From Muricea muricata (Eukaryota; Cnidaria; Anthozoa; Malacalcyonacea; Plexauridae): a stretch of 64,000 bases of DNA. The notes beneath the pieces are model-generated. The model was not told the origin of the DNA. It worked only from the letters and a program-made list of their open reading frames with translations, and made no database searches. The DNA lies in assembly GCA_963855995.1 (NCBI GenBank), contig OY979731.1:5798942-5862941 (forward strand), read 5' to 3'. Shown here piece by piece: positions 22,724-34,526 of the stretch (its first letter is position 1; the number at the start of each line of letters is the position of its first letter). The translations under genes and the position numbers were made by a program.

Positions 22724-23221
22724 CCGAAAACATGATTCCCGACTTTCTAAGTTCTGCAAATTCCATTTAGAAGGTCTCTTTTAGGTCCGTGATTACAGTA
22801 CATGAATGTGCTCAACTCGTTCACTCTAGCACTAAAAAGACCATTTAAAGCTCTAAAACTTCGCCGTGGTCGATTTAAGACGGCAATTTTTAGTTGGTGG
22901 TTTGAGCATGTTTTCACGCTCAAATCGCTTCTAGAACGCTTAAAACGCGATTTTGAAGGTTCTAAGGTCGTTTCTTTTGAGTTTACAAGCAAGTTATAGG
23001 TTTCACATTTCAACATGTTGTTTCGGTCATCTCGTTGGCTTGAGCGCCAAAAACATGATTCCCGACTTGCTAAGTTCTGCAATATCAAATTTGAATGTCT
23101 CTTTTAGATCCGTGATTGCAGTACATCATTGCGCTCAACTCGTTCACTTTAGCACTGAAAACAGCATTTTAAGCTGTAAAACGTCGCCGTGATCGATTTA
23201 AGACGGCAATTTTTAGTTAGT

Positions 23222-23249
23222 GATTTGAGCATGTTTTCACGCTCAAATC
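23222..23249. other. Monomer hairpin 1 (representative copy)
   Basis: GATTTGAGC (23,222-23,230) and GCTCAAATC (23,241-23,249) are perfect 9-bp reverse complements around a 10-base loop. The pair straddles the join between subunit 3 of one monomer and subunit 1 of the next and recurs in many monomers. Some variants break it; the paired variant GATTTAAGC/GCTTAAATC keeps it. Whether it forms a cruciform or RNA hairpin is unknown. Confidence 0.7.
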
Positions 23250-23347
23250 GCTTCTAGAACGCTTAAAACGCGATTTTGATGGTTTTAAGATCGTTTCTTT
23301 TCAGTTTACAAGCAAGTTATAGGTTTCTCATTTCAACATGTTGTTTC
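23241..23347. repeat. Subunit 1 of the ancestral ~108-bp repeat
   Basis: This subunit opens with GCTCAAATCG. It shares with the other two an AAAAC block about 25 bases in, a CTAAG or TAAAA block near base 46, an (A/G)TTTA(C/G/A)A block near base 64, a TAG near base 81, and CAT followed by TT near the end. It is one base shorter than the others. It contains the TCTAGA site and the run ending in CAACATGTTGTTTC. Confidence 0.75.
23245..23276. other. Monomer hairpin 2, overlapping hairpin 1
   Basis: AAATCGC (23,245-23,251) pairs with GCGATTT (23,270-23,276) over an 18-base loop that includes TCTAGA. Its left arm shares five bases with the right arm of hairpin 1, so the two cannot form together. 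Monomers with GCTAAAATCGC extend the second stem to 8 bp while weakening the first. Confidence 0.55.
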
Positions 23348-23455
23348 ATTCATCTCGATGGTTTGAGCGCCGAAAACATGATTCCCGTCTTGCTAAGTTC
23401 TGCAATTTCCATTTAGAAGGTCTCTTTTAGGTCCCTGATTGCAGTACATCATAAC
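23348..23455. repeat. Subunit 2 of the ancestral ~108-bp repeat
   Basis: In most monomers this subunit opens with GCTCATCTCG (here ATTCATCTCG). In the consensus it aligns without gaps to subunit 3 over 108 positions with about 61 identities by hand count. The best-kept parts are the opening motif, the GAAAAC block at bases 25-30, ATTTA near base 64 and GTGATT near base 88. It also carries an internal inverted repeat, CGCTCA and TGAGCG, in monomers with the GCTCA opening. Confidence 0.75.
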
Positions 23456-23563
23456 GCTCAACTCGTTCGTTCTAGCACTAAAAACACCATTTTAAGCTCT
23501 AAAACGTCGCCGTGGTCGATTTAAAACGGCAATTTTTAGTTGGTGATTTGAGCATGTTTTCAC
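23456..23563. repeat. Subunit 3 of the ancestral ~108-bp repeat
   Basis: This subunit opens with GCTCAACTCG and ends with the left arm (GATTTGAGC) and loop of a hairpin whose right arm starts the next monomer. Two main haplotypes exist in the array. One reads TTTAGCACTGAAAACAGC, then GCTGTAAAAC and GTGATCG. The other reads TCTAGCACTAAAAACACC, then GCTCTAAAAC and GTGGTCG. Mosaics of the two also occur. Confidence 0.75.
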
Positions 23564-24840
23564 GCTCAAATTACTTCTAGAACGCTTAAAACGCGATTTT
23601 GATGGTTCTAAGGTCGTTTCTTTTCAGTGTATAAGCAAGTTATAGGTTTCACATTTCAACATGTTGTTTCGGTCATCTCGATGGTTTGAGCGCCAAAAAC
23701 ATGATTCCCGACTTCCTAAGTTCTGCAATATCAAATTAGAAGGTCTTTTTTTAGAACCGTCATTGCAGTACATCATTGCGCTCAACTCGTTCAATTTAGC
23801 ACTGAAAACAGCATTTCAAGCTGTAAAACGTCGATGTGATCGATTTAAGACGGCAATTTTTAGTTAGTGATTTTAACATGTTTTCACGCTCAAATTGCTT
23901 CTAGAACGCTTAAAACGCGATTTTGATGGTTCTAAGATCGTTTCTTTTCAGTTTACAAGCAAGTTATAGGTTTCTCATTTCAACATGTTTTTTCATTCAT
24001 CTCGATGGTTTGAGCGCCGAAATCATGATTCCCGACTTGGTATGTTCTGCAAATTCAATTTAGAAGGTCTCTTTTAGGTCCGTGATTGCAGTACATCATT
24101 GCGCTCAACTCGTTCACTATAGGACTAAAAACACCATTTTAAGCTCTAAAACGTCGCCGTGGTCGATTTAGGACGGCTATTTTAAGTTGGTGATTTGAGC
24201 ATGTTTTCACGCTCAAATTCCTTCTAGAACGCTTAAAACGCGATTTTGATGGTTCTAAGGTCGTTTCTTTTCAGTTTACAAGCAAGTTATAGGTTTCACA
24301 TTTCAACATGTTGTTTCGGTCATCTCGATGGTTTGAGCGCCGAAAACTTGATTCCCGACTTGCTAAGTTCTGCAATGTCAAATTAGAAGGTCTTTTTTAA
24401 GATCCGTCATTGCAGTACATCATTGCGCTCAACTCGTTCACTTTAGCACTGAAAACCGCATTTTAAGCTGTAAAACGTCGCCGTGATCGATTTAACACGG
24501 CAATTTTTAGTTAGTGATTTGAGCATGTTTTCACGCTCAAATCGCTTCTAGAAGGCTTAAAACGCGATTTTGATGGTTCTAAGATCGTTTCTTTTCAGTT
24601 TACAAGCAAGTTATAGGTTTCTCATTTCAACATGTTATTTCGCTCATCTCGATGGTTTTAGCGCCGAAAACATGATTCCCGACTTGCTAAGTTCTGCAAA
24701 TTCCATTTAGAAGGTCTCTTTTAGGTCCGTGATTGCAGTACATCATTGCGCTAAACTCGTTCACTTTAGCACTGAAAACATTATTTTAAGCTTTAAAACG
24801 TCGCCGTGATCGATTTAAGACGGCAATTTTTAGGTGGTGG

Positions 24841-27800
24841 TTTGAGTATGTTTTTACTCTCAAATCGCTTTTAGAACGCTTAAAACGCGATTTTGATGCT
24901 TCTAAGATCGTTTCTTTTCAGTTTACAAGCAAGTTATAGGTTTCTCATTTCAACATGTTGTTTCATTCATCTCGATGGTTTGAGCGCCGAAAACATGATT
25001 GCCGACTTGCTAAGTTCTGCAATTTCCATTTAGAAGGTCTCTTTTAGGTCCGTGATTGCAGTACATCATTGCGCTAAACTCGTTCACTTTAGCACTGAAA
25101 ACATTATTTTAAGCTTTAAAACGTCGCCGTGATCGATTTAAGACGGCAATTTTTTGTTGGTGATTTGAGCATGTTTTTACGCTCAAATCGCTTTTAGCAC
25201 GCTTAAAACGCGATTTTGATGGTTCTAAGGTCGTTTCTTTTGAGTTTACAAGCAAGTTATAGGTTTCACATTTCAACATGTTGTTTCGGTCATCTCGATG
25301 GTTTGAGCGCCGTAAACATGATTCTCGACTTGCTAAGTTCTGCAATATCCATTTAGAAGGTCTCTTTTAGATCCGTGATTGCAGTACATCATTGCGCTCA
25401 ACTCGTTCACTTTAGCACTGAAAACCGCATTTTAAGCTGTAAAACGTCGCCGTGATCGATTTAAGACGGAAATTTTTAGTTAGTGATTTAAGCATGTTTT
25501 CACGCTCAAATCGCTTCTAGAAGGCTTAAAACGCGACGTTTATGGTTCTAAGATCGTTACTTTTCAGTTTACAAGCAAGTTATAGGTTTTACATTTCAAC
25601 ATGTTGTTTCGGTCATCTCGATGGTTTGAGCGCCTAAAACATGATTCCCGACTTGCTAAGTTCTGCAAATTCCATTTAGAAAGTCTTTTTTAGGTCCGTG
25701 ATTACAGTACAAGATTGTGCTCAACTCATTCACTCTAGCACTAAAAACACCATTTTAAGCTCTAAAACGTCGCCGTGGTCGATTTAAAACGGCAATTTTT
25801 AGTTGGTGATTTGAGCATGTTTTCACGCTCAAATTACTTCTAGAACGCTTAAAACGCGATTTTGATGGTTCTAAGGTCGTTTCTTTTCAGTGTACAAGCA
25901 AGTTATAGGTTTCACATTTCAACATGTTGTTTCGGTCATCTCGATGGTTTGAGCGCCAAAAACATGGTTCCCGACTTGCTAAGTTCTGCAATATCAAATT
26001 AGAAGGTCTTTTTTTAGAACCGTCATTGCAGTACATCATTGCGCTCAACTCGTTCACTTTAGCACTGAAAACAGCATTTCAAGCTGTAAAACGTCGATGT
26101 GATCGATTTAAGACGGCAATTTTTAGTTAGTGATTTTAACATGTTTTCACGCTCAAATTGCTTCTAGAACGCTTAAAACGCGATTTTGATGGTTCTAAGA
26201 TCGTTTCTTTTCAGTTTACAAGCAAGTTATAGGTTTCTCATTTCAACATGTTTTTTCATTCATCTCGATGGTTTGAGCGCCGAAATCATGATTCCCGACT
26301 TGGTAAGTTCTGCAAATTCCATTTAGAAGGTCTCTTTTAGGTCCGTGATTACAGTACATGATTGTGCTCAACTCATTCACTCTAGCACTAAAAACACCAT
26401 TTTAAGCTCTAAAACGTCGCCGTGGTCGATTTAAAACGGCAATTTTTAGTTGGTGATTTGAGCATGTTTTCACGCTCAAATTACTTCTAGAACGCTTAAA
26501 ACGCGATTTTGATGGTTCTAAGGTCGTTTCTTTTCAGTGTACAAGCAAGTTATAGGTTTCACATTTCAACATGTTGTTTCGGTCATCTCGATGGTTTGAG
26601 CGCCAAAAACATGATTCCCGACTTGCTAAGTTCTGCAATATCAAATTAGAAAGTCTTTTTTTAGAACCGTCATTGCAGTACATCATTGCGCTCAACTCGT
26701 TCACTTTAGCACTGAAAACAGCATTTCAAGCTGAAAACGTCGATGTGATCGCTTTAAGACGGCAATTTTTAGTTAGTGATTTTAACATGTTTTCACGCTC
26801 AAATTGCTTCTAGAACGCTTAAAACGCGATTTTGATGGTTCTAAGATCGTTTCTTTTCAGTTTACAAGCAAGTTATAGGTTTCTCATTTCAACATGTTTT
26901 TTCATTCATCTCGATGGTTTGAGCGCCGAAATCATGATTCCCGACTTGGTATGTTCTGCAAATTCCATTTAGAAGGTCTCTTTTAGGTCCGTGATTGCAG
27001 TACATCATTGCGCTCAACTCGTTCACTAAAGGAATAAAAACACCATTTTAAGCTCTAAAACGTCGCCGTGGTCGATTTAAGACGGCAATTTTAAGTTGGT
27101 GATTTGAGCATGTTTTCACGCTCAAATTCCTTCTAGAACGCTTAAAACGCGATTTTGATGGTTCTAAGGTCGTTTCTTTTCAGTTTACAAGCAAGTTATA
27201 GGTTTCACATTTCAACATGTTGTTTCGGTCATCTCGATGGTTTGAGCGCCGAAAACATGATTCCCGACTTGCTAAGTTCTGCAATATCAAATTAGAAGGT
27301 CTTTTTTAAGATCCGTCATTGCAGTACATCATTGCGCTCAACTCGTTCACTTTAGCACTGAAAACAGCATTTTAAGCTGTAAAACGTCGATGTGATCGAT
27401 TTAAGACGGCAATTTTTAGTTAGTGATTTGACCATGTTTTCCCGCTCAAATCGCTTCTAGAACGCTTAAAACGCGATTTTGATGCTTCTAAGATCGTTTC
27501 TTTTCAGTTTACAAGAAAGTTATAGGTTTCTCATTTCAACATGTTGTGTCATTCATCTCGATGGTTTGAGCGCCGAAATCATGATTCCCGACTTGGTAAG
27601 TTCTGCAATTTCCATTTAGAAGGTCTCTTTTAGGTCCCTGATTGCAGTACATCATTGCGCTCAACTCGTTCGTTCTAGCACTAAAAACACCATTTTAAGC
27701 TCTAAAACGTCGCCGTGGTCGATTTAAGATAGCAATTTTTAGTTGGTGATTTGAGCATGTTTTTACGCTCAAATCGCTTTTTGAGCGCTTAAAACGCGAT

Positions 27801-29683
27801 TTTGATGGTTCTAAGGTCGTTTCTTTTGAGTTTACAAGCAAGTTATAGGTTTCTCATTTCAACATGTTATTTCGCTCATCTCGATGGTTTTAGCGCCGAA
27901 AACATGATTCCCGACTTGCTAAGTTCTGCAAATTCCATTTAGAAGGTCTCTTTTAGGTCCGTGATTGCAGTACATCATTGCGCTAAACTCGTTCACTTTA
28001 GCACTGAAAACATTATTTTAAGCTTTAAAACGTCGCCGTGATCGATTTAAGACGGCAATTTTTAGGTGGTGATTTGAGTATCTTTTTACTCTCAAATCGC
28101 TTTTAGAACGCTTAAAACGCGATTTTGATGCTTCTAAGATCGTTTCTTTTCAGTTTACAAGCAAGTTATAGGTTTCTCATTTCAACATGTTGTTTCATTC
28201 ATCTCGATGGTTTGAGCGCCGAAAACATGATTGCCGACTTGCTAAGTTCTGCAATTTCCATTTAGAAGGTCTCTTTTAGGTCCGTGATTGCAGTACATCA
28301 TTGCGCTCAACTCGTTCACTTTAGCACTGAAAACATTATTTTAAGCTTTAAAACGTCGCCGTGATCGATTTAAGACGGCAATTTTTGGTGGTGATTTGAG
28401 TATGTTTTCACGCTCAAATCGCTTCCAGAACGCTTAAAACGCGACTTTGATGGTTCTAAGATCGTTTCTTTTCAGTTTACAAGCAAGTTATGGGTTTCTC
28501 ATTTCAACATGTTATTTCGCTCATTTCGATGGTTTGAGCGCCGTAAACATGATTGCCGACTTGCTAAGTTCTTCAATTTCCATTTAGAAGGTCTCTTTTA
28601 GATCCGTGATTGCAGTACATCATTGCGCTCAACTCGTTCACTTTAGCACTGAAAACAGCATTTTAAGCTGTAAAATGTCGCCGTGATCGATTTAAGACGG
28701 CAATTTTTAGTTAGTGATTTGCGCATGTTTTCACGCTAAAATCGCTTCTAGAACGCTTAAAACGCGATTTTGATGGTTCTAAGATTTTTCTTTTCAGTTT
28801 ACAAGCAAATTATAGGTTTCTCATTTCAACATGTTGTTTCGCTCTTCTCGATGGTTTGAGCGCAGAAAACATGATTCCCGACTTGCTAAGTTCTGCAATA
28901 TCCATTTAGAAGGCCTCTTTCAGATCCGTGATTGCAGTACATCATTGCGCTCAACTCGTTCACTTTAGCACTGAAAAAAGCATTTTAAGCTGTAAAACGT
29001 CGCCGTTATCGATTTAAGACGGCAATTTATAGTTAGTTATTTGAACATGTTTTTACGCTCAAATCGCTTTTAGAAGGCTTAAAACGCGATTTTGATGGTT
29101 CTAAGATCGTTTCTTTTCAGTTTACAATCAAGTTATAGGTTTCTCATTCAACATGTTGTTTCGCTCATCTCGATGGTTTGAGCGCCGAAAACATGATTTC
29201 CGACTTGCTAAGTTGTGCAAATTCCATTTAGAATGTCTCTTTTAGGTCCGTGATTGCAGTACATCATTGCGCTCAACTCGTTCACTTTAGCACTGAAAAC
29301 ATTATTTAAGCTTTAAAACGTCGCCGTGATCGATTTAAGACGGCAATTTTTAGGTGGTGATTTGAGTATGTTTTTACTCTCAAATCGCTTCCAGAACGCT
29401 TAAAACGCGATTTTGATGGTTCTAAGATCGTTTCTTTTCAGTTTACAAGCAAGTTATGGGTCTCTCATTTCAACATGTTATTTCGCTCAATTCGATGGTT
29501 TGAGCGCCGTAAACATGATTGCCGACTTGCTAAGTTCTGCAATTTCCATTTAGAAGGTCTCTTTTAGATCCGTGGTTGCAGTACATCATTGCGCTCAACT
29601 CGTTCACTTTAGCACTGAAAACAGCATTTTAAGCTGTAAAACGTCGCCGTGATCGATTTAAGACGGCAATTTTTAGGTGGTGG
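24841..29683. repeat. Higher-order repeat A, copy 1 (15 monomers, 4,843 bp)
   Basis: This is the first of three consecutive units. The boundary is set at TTTGAGTATG following AGGTGGTGG, which recurs at 29,684 and 34,527, exactly 4,843 bp apart. Landmarks inside (25,109; 25,924; 26,571) recur at the same step. The monomer before it is of a different type (CATTATTTTAAGC instead of CAGCATTTTAAGC), so the left breakpoint lies within about 60 bp upstream of this coordinate. One difference from the other copies is GGTTTTACATTTC near 25,587. Confidence 0.92.
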
Positions 29684-32600
29684 TTTGAGTATGTTTTTAC
29701 TCTCAAATCGCTTTTAGAACGCTTAAAACGCGATTTTGATGCTTCTAAGATCGTTTCTTTTCAGTTTACAAGCAAGTTATAGGTTTCTCATTTCAACATG
29801 TTGTTTCATTCATCTCGATGGTTTGAGCGCCGAAAACATGATTGCCGACTTGCTAAGTTCTGCAATTTCCATTTAGAAGGTCTCTTTTAGGTCCGTGATT
29901 GCAGTACATCATTGCGCTAAACTCGTTCACTTTAGCACTGAAAACATTATTTTAAGCTTTAAAACGTCGCCGTGATCGATTTAAGACGGCAATTTTTTGT
30001 TGGTGATTTGAGCATGTTTTTACGCTCAAATCGCTTTTAGCACGCTTAAAACGCGATTTTGATGGTTCTAAGGTCGTTTCTTTTGAGTTTACAAGCAAGT
30101 TATAGGTTTCACATTTCAACATGTTGTTTCGGTCATCTCGATGGTTTGAGCGCCGTAAACATGATTCTCGACTTGCTAAGTTCTGCAATATCCATTTAGA
30201 AGGTCTCTTTTAGATCCGTGATTGCAGTACATCATTGCGCTCAACTCGTTCACTTTAGCACTGAAAACCGCATTTTAAGCTGTAAAACGTCGCCGTGATC
30301 GATTTAAGACGGAAATTTTTAGTTAGTGATTTAAGCATGTTTTCACGCTCAAATCGCTTCTAGAAGGCTTAAAACGCGACGTTTATGGTTCTAAGATCGT
30401 TACTTTTCAGTTTACAAGCAAGTTATAGGTTTCACATTTCAACATGTTGTTTCGGTCATCTCGATGGTTTGAGCGCCTAAAACATGATTCCCGACTTGCT
30501 AAGTTCTGCAAATTCCATTTAGAAAGTCTTTTTTAGGTCCGTGATTACAGTACAAGATTGTGCTCAACTCATTCACTCTAGCACTAAAAACACCATTTTA
30601 AGCTCTAAAACGTCGCCGTGGTCGATTTAAAACGGCAATTTTTAGTTGGTGATTTGAGCATGTTTTCACGCTCAAATTACTTCTAGAACGCTTAAAACGC
30701 GATTTTGATGGTTCTAAGGTCGTTTCTTTTCAGTGTACAAGCAAGTTATAGGTTTCACATTTCAACATGTTGTTTCGGTCATCTCGATGGTTTGAGCGCC
30801 AAAAACATGGTTCCCGACTTGCTAAGTTCTGCAATATCAAATTAGAAGGTCTTTTTTTAGAACCGTCATTGCAGTACATCATTGCGCTCAACTCGTTCAC
30901 TTTAGCACTGAAAACAGCATTTCAAGCTGTAAAACGTCGATGTGATCGATTTAAGACGGCAATTTTTAGTTAGTGATTTTAACATGTTTTCACGCTCAAA
31001 TTGCTTCTAGAACGCTTAAAACGCGATTTTGATGGTTCTAAGATCGTTTCTTTTCAGTTTACAAGCAAGTTATAGGTTTCTCATTTCAACATGTTTTTTC
31101 ATTCATCTCGATGGTTTGAGCGCCGAAATCATGATTCCCGACTTGGTAAGTTCTGCAAATTCCATTTAGAAGGTCTCTTTTAGGTCCGTGATTACAGTAC
31201 ATGATTGTGCTCAACTCATTCACTCTAGCACTAAAAACACCATTTTAAGCTCTAAAACGTCGCCGTGGTCGATTTAAAACGGCAATTTTTAGTTGGTGAT
31301 TTGAGCATGTTTTCACGCTCAAATTACTTCTAGAACGCTTAAAACGCGATTTTGATGGTTCTAAGGTCGTTTCTTTTCAGTGTACAAGCAAGTTATAGGT
31401 TTCACATTTCAACATGTTGTTTCGGTCATCTCGATGGTTTGAGCGCCAAAAACATGATTCCCGACTTGCTAAGTTCTGCAATATCAAATTAGAAAGTCTT
31501 TTTTTAGAACCGTCATTGCAGTACATCATTGCGCTCAACTCGTTCACTTTAGCACTGAAAACAGCATTTCAAGCTGAAAACGTCGATGTGATCGCTTTAA
31601 GACGGCAATTTTTAGTTAGTGATTTTAACATGTTTTCACGCTCAAATTGCTTCTAGAACGCTTAAAACGCGATTTTGATGGTTCTAAGATCGTTTCTTTT
31701 CAGTTTACAAGCAAGTTATAGGTTTCTCATTTCAACATGTTTTTTCATTCATCTCGATGGTTTGAGCGCCGAAATCATGATTCCCGACTTGGTATGTTCT
31801 GCAAATTCCATTTAGAAGGTCTCTTTTAGGTCCGTGATTGCAGTACATCATTGCGCTCAACTCGTTCACTAAAGGAATAAAAACACCATTTTAAGCTCTA
31901 AAACGTCGCCGTGGTCGATTTAAGACGGCAATTTTAAGTTGGTGATTTGAGCATGTTTTCACGCTCAAATTCCTTCTAGAACGCTTAAAACGCGATTTTG
32001 ATGGTTCTAAGGTCGTTTCTTTTCAGTTTACAAGCAAGTTATAGGTTTCACATTTCAACATGTTGTTTCGGTCATCTCGATGGTTTGAGCGCCGAAAACA
32101 TGATTCCCGACTTGCTAAGTTCTGCAATATCAAATTAGAAGGTCTTTTTTAAGATCCGTCATTGCAGTACATCATTGCGCTCAACTCGTTCACTTTAGCA
32201 CTGAAAACAGCATTTTAAGCTGTAAAACGTCGATGTGATCGATTTAAGACGGCAATTTTTAGTTAGTGATTTGACCATGTTTTCCCGCTCAAATCGCTTC
32301 TAGAACGCTTAAAACGCGATTTTGATGCTTCTAAGATCGTTTCTTTTCAGTTTACAAGAAAGTTATAGGTTTCTCATTTCAACATGTTGTGTCATTCATC
32401 TCGATGGTTTGAGCGCCGAAATCATGATTCCCGACTTGGTAAGTTCTGCAATTTCCATTTAGAAGGTCTCTTTTAGGTCCCTGATTGCAGTACATCATTG
32501 CGCTCAACTCGTTCGTTCTAGCACTAAAAACACCATTTTAAGCTCTAAAACGTCGCCGTGGTCGATTTAAGATAGCAATTTTTAGTTGGTGATTTGAGCA

Positions 32601-34526
32601 TGTTTTTACGCTCAAATCGCTTTTTGAGCGCTTAAAACGCGATTTTGATGGTTCTAAGGTCGTTTCTTTTGAGTTTACAAGCAAGTTATAGGTTTCTCAT
32701 TTCAACATGTTATTTCGCTCATCTCGATGGTTTTAGCGCCGAAAACATGATTCCCGACTTGCTAAGTTCTGCAAATTCCATTTAGAAGGTCTCTTTTAGG
32801 TCCGTGATTGCAGTACATCATTGCGCTAAACTCGTTCACTTTAGCACTGAAAACATTATTTTAAGCTTTAAAACGTCGCCGTGATCGATTTAAGACGGCA
32901 ATTTTTAGGTGGTGATTTGAGTATCTTTTTACTCTCAAATCGCTTTTAGAACGCTTAAAACGCGATTTTGATGCTTCTAAGATCGTTTCTTTTCAGTTTA
33001 CAAGCAAGTTATAGGTTTCTCATTTCAACATGTTGTTTCATTCATCTCGATGGTTTGAGCGCCGAAAACATGATTGCCGACTTGCTAAGTTCTGCAATTT
33101 CCATTTAGAAGGTCTCTTTTAGGTCCGTGATTGCAGTACATCATTGCGCTCAACTCGTTCACTTTAGCACTGAAAACATTATTTTAAGCATTAAAACGTC
33201 GCCGTGATCGATTTAAGACGGCAATTTTTGGTGGTGATTTGAGTATGTTTTCACGCTCAAATCGCTTCCAGAACGCTTAAAACGCGACTTTGATGGTTCT
33301 AAGATCGTTTCTTTTCAGTTTACAAGCAAGTTATGGGTTTCTCATTTCAACATGTTATTTCGCTCATTTCGATGGTTTGAGCGCCGTAAACATGATTGCC
33401 GACTTGCTAAGTTCTTCAATTTCCATTTAGAAGGTCTCTTTTAGATCCGTGATTGCAGTACATCATTGCGCTCAACTCGTTCACTTTAGCACTGAAAACA
33501 GCATTTTAAGCTGTAAAATGTCGCCGTGATCGATTTAAGACGGCAATTTTTAGTTAGTGATTTGCGCATGTTTTCACGCTAAAATCGCTTCTAGAACGCT
33601 TAAAACGCGATTTTGATGGTTCTAAGATTTTTCTTTTCAGTTTACAAGCAAATTATAGGTTTCTCATTTCAACATGTTGTTTCGCTCTTCTCGATGGTTT
33701 GAGCGCAGAAAACATGATTCCCGACTTGCTAAGTTCTGCAATATCCATTTAGAAGGCCTCTTTCAGATCCGTGATTGCAGTACATCATTGCGCTCAACTC
33801 GTTCACTTTAGCACTGAAAAAAGCATTTTAAGCTGTAAAACGTCGCCGTTATCGATTTAAGACGGCAATTTATAGTTAGTTATTTGAACATGTTTTTACG
33901 CTCAAATCGCTTTTAGAAGGCTTAAAACGCGATTTTGATGGTTCTAAGATCGTTTCTTTTCAGTTTACAATCAAGTTATAGGTTTCTCATTCAACATGTT
34001 GTTTCGCTCATCTCGATGGTTTGAGCGCCGAAAACATGATTTCCGACTTGCTAAGTTGTGCAAATTCCATTTAGAATGTCTCTTTTAGGTCCGTGATTGC
34101 AGTACATCATTGCGCTCAACTCGTTCACTTTAGCACTGAAAACATTATTTAAGCTTTAAAACGTCGCCGTGATCGATTTAAGACGGCAATTTTTAGGTGG
34201 TGATTTGAGTATGTTTTTACTCTCAAATCGCTTCCAGAACGCTTAAAACGCGATTTTGATGGTTCTAAGATCGTTTCTTTTCAGTTTACAAGCAAGTTAT
34301 GGGTCTCTCATTTCAACATGTTATTTCGCTCAATTCGATGGTTTGAGCGCCGTAAACATGATTGCCGACTTGCTAAGTTCTGCAATTTCCATTTAGAAGG
34401 TCTCTTTTAGATCCGTGGTTGCAGTACATCATTGCGCTCAACTCGTTCACTTTAGCACTGAAAACAGCATTTTAAGCTGTAAAACGTCGCCGTGATCGAT
34501 TTAAGACGGCAATTTTTAGGTGGTGG
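29684..34526. repeat. Higher-order repeat A, copy 2 (15 monomers, 4,843 bp)
   Basis: Nearly identical to the units on either side, monomer by monomer. By eye only isolated substitutions were noticed, for example TTTTAAGCATTAAAACG near 33,185 where the others have GCTTTAAAACG. The unit includes its own internal near-duplicates, such as the variant monomers at 30,767 and 31,414 (647 bp apart), so it was assembled by earlier smaller duplications before being amplified as a block. Confidence 0.92.

Larger units (their letters stand above)
13200..23500. repeat. B-like higher-order block containing the retrotransposon
   Basis: Several stretches match the B units to the right. About 14.4-17.2 kb follows about 50.9-53.7 kb; for example the rare CATTAGTTTAAGC lies at about 14,779 and 51,261. 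About 18.9-20.42 kb plus 22.67-23.5 kb follows about 48.3-50.7 kb. Start and end are approximate because similarity fades through shared monomer types. It is probably a B-family unit rearranged by local dimer duplications and then hit by the LINE insertion. Confidence 0.65.
23241..23563. repeat. Representative 323-bp satellite monomer
   Basis: One monomer chosen as reference, phased to start at GCTCAAATCG. It is exactly 323 bp to the next equivalent position (23,564). A hand-built consensus is about 40% G+C and contains about 19 CpG dinucleotides, more than its base composition predicts. It has an XbaI-type TCTAGA, short inverted repeats near its start and, when the second block is GCTCATCTCG, another in the middle. 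In this copy the second block reads ATTCATCTCG. It divides into three related subunits of 107, 108 and 108 bp, listed separately. No promoter, Pol III box or conserved reading frame was recognised. Confidence 0.9.

Noticed and set aside
22680-23240. CENP-B box-like word around TTTCGGTCATCTCGATGG
   Set aside because: It begins like the NTTCG core but lacks the required internal A and the CGGG end; I see no acceptable match in the monomer.
23241-23563. tRNA- or SINE-type Pol III promoter (GGTTCTAAG as a B box)
   Set aside because: It matches only the first bases of the B-box consensus, with no A box at a suitable distance and no tRNA fold.
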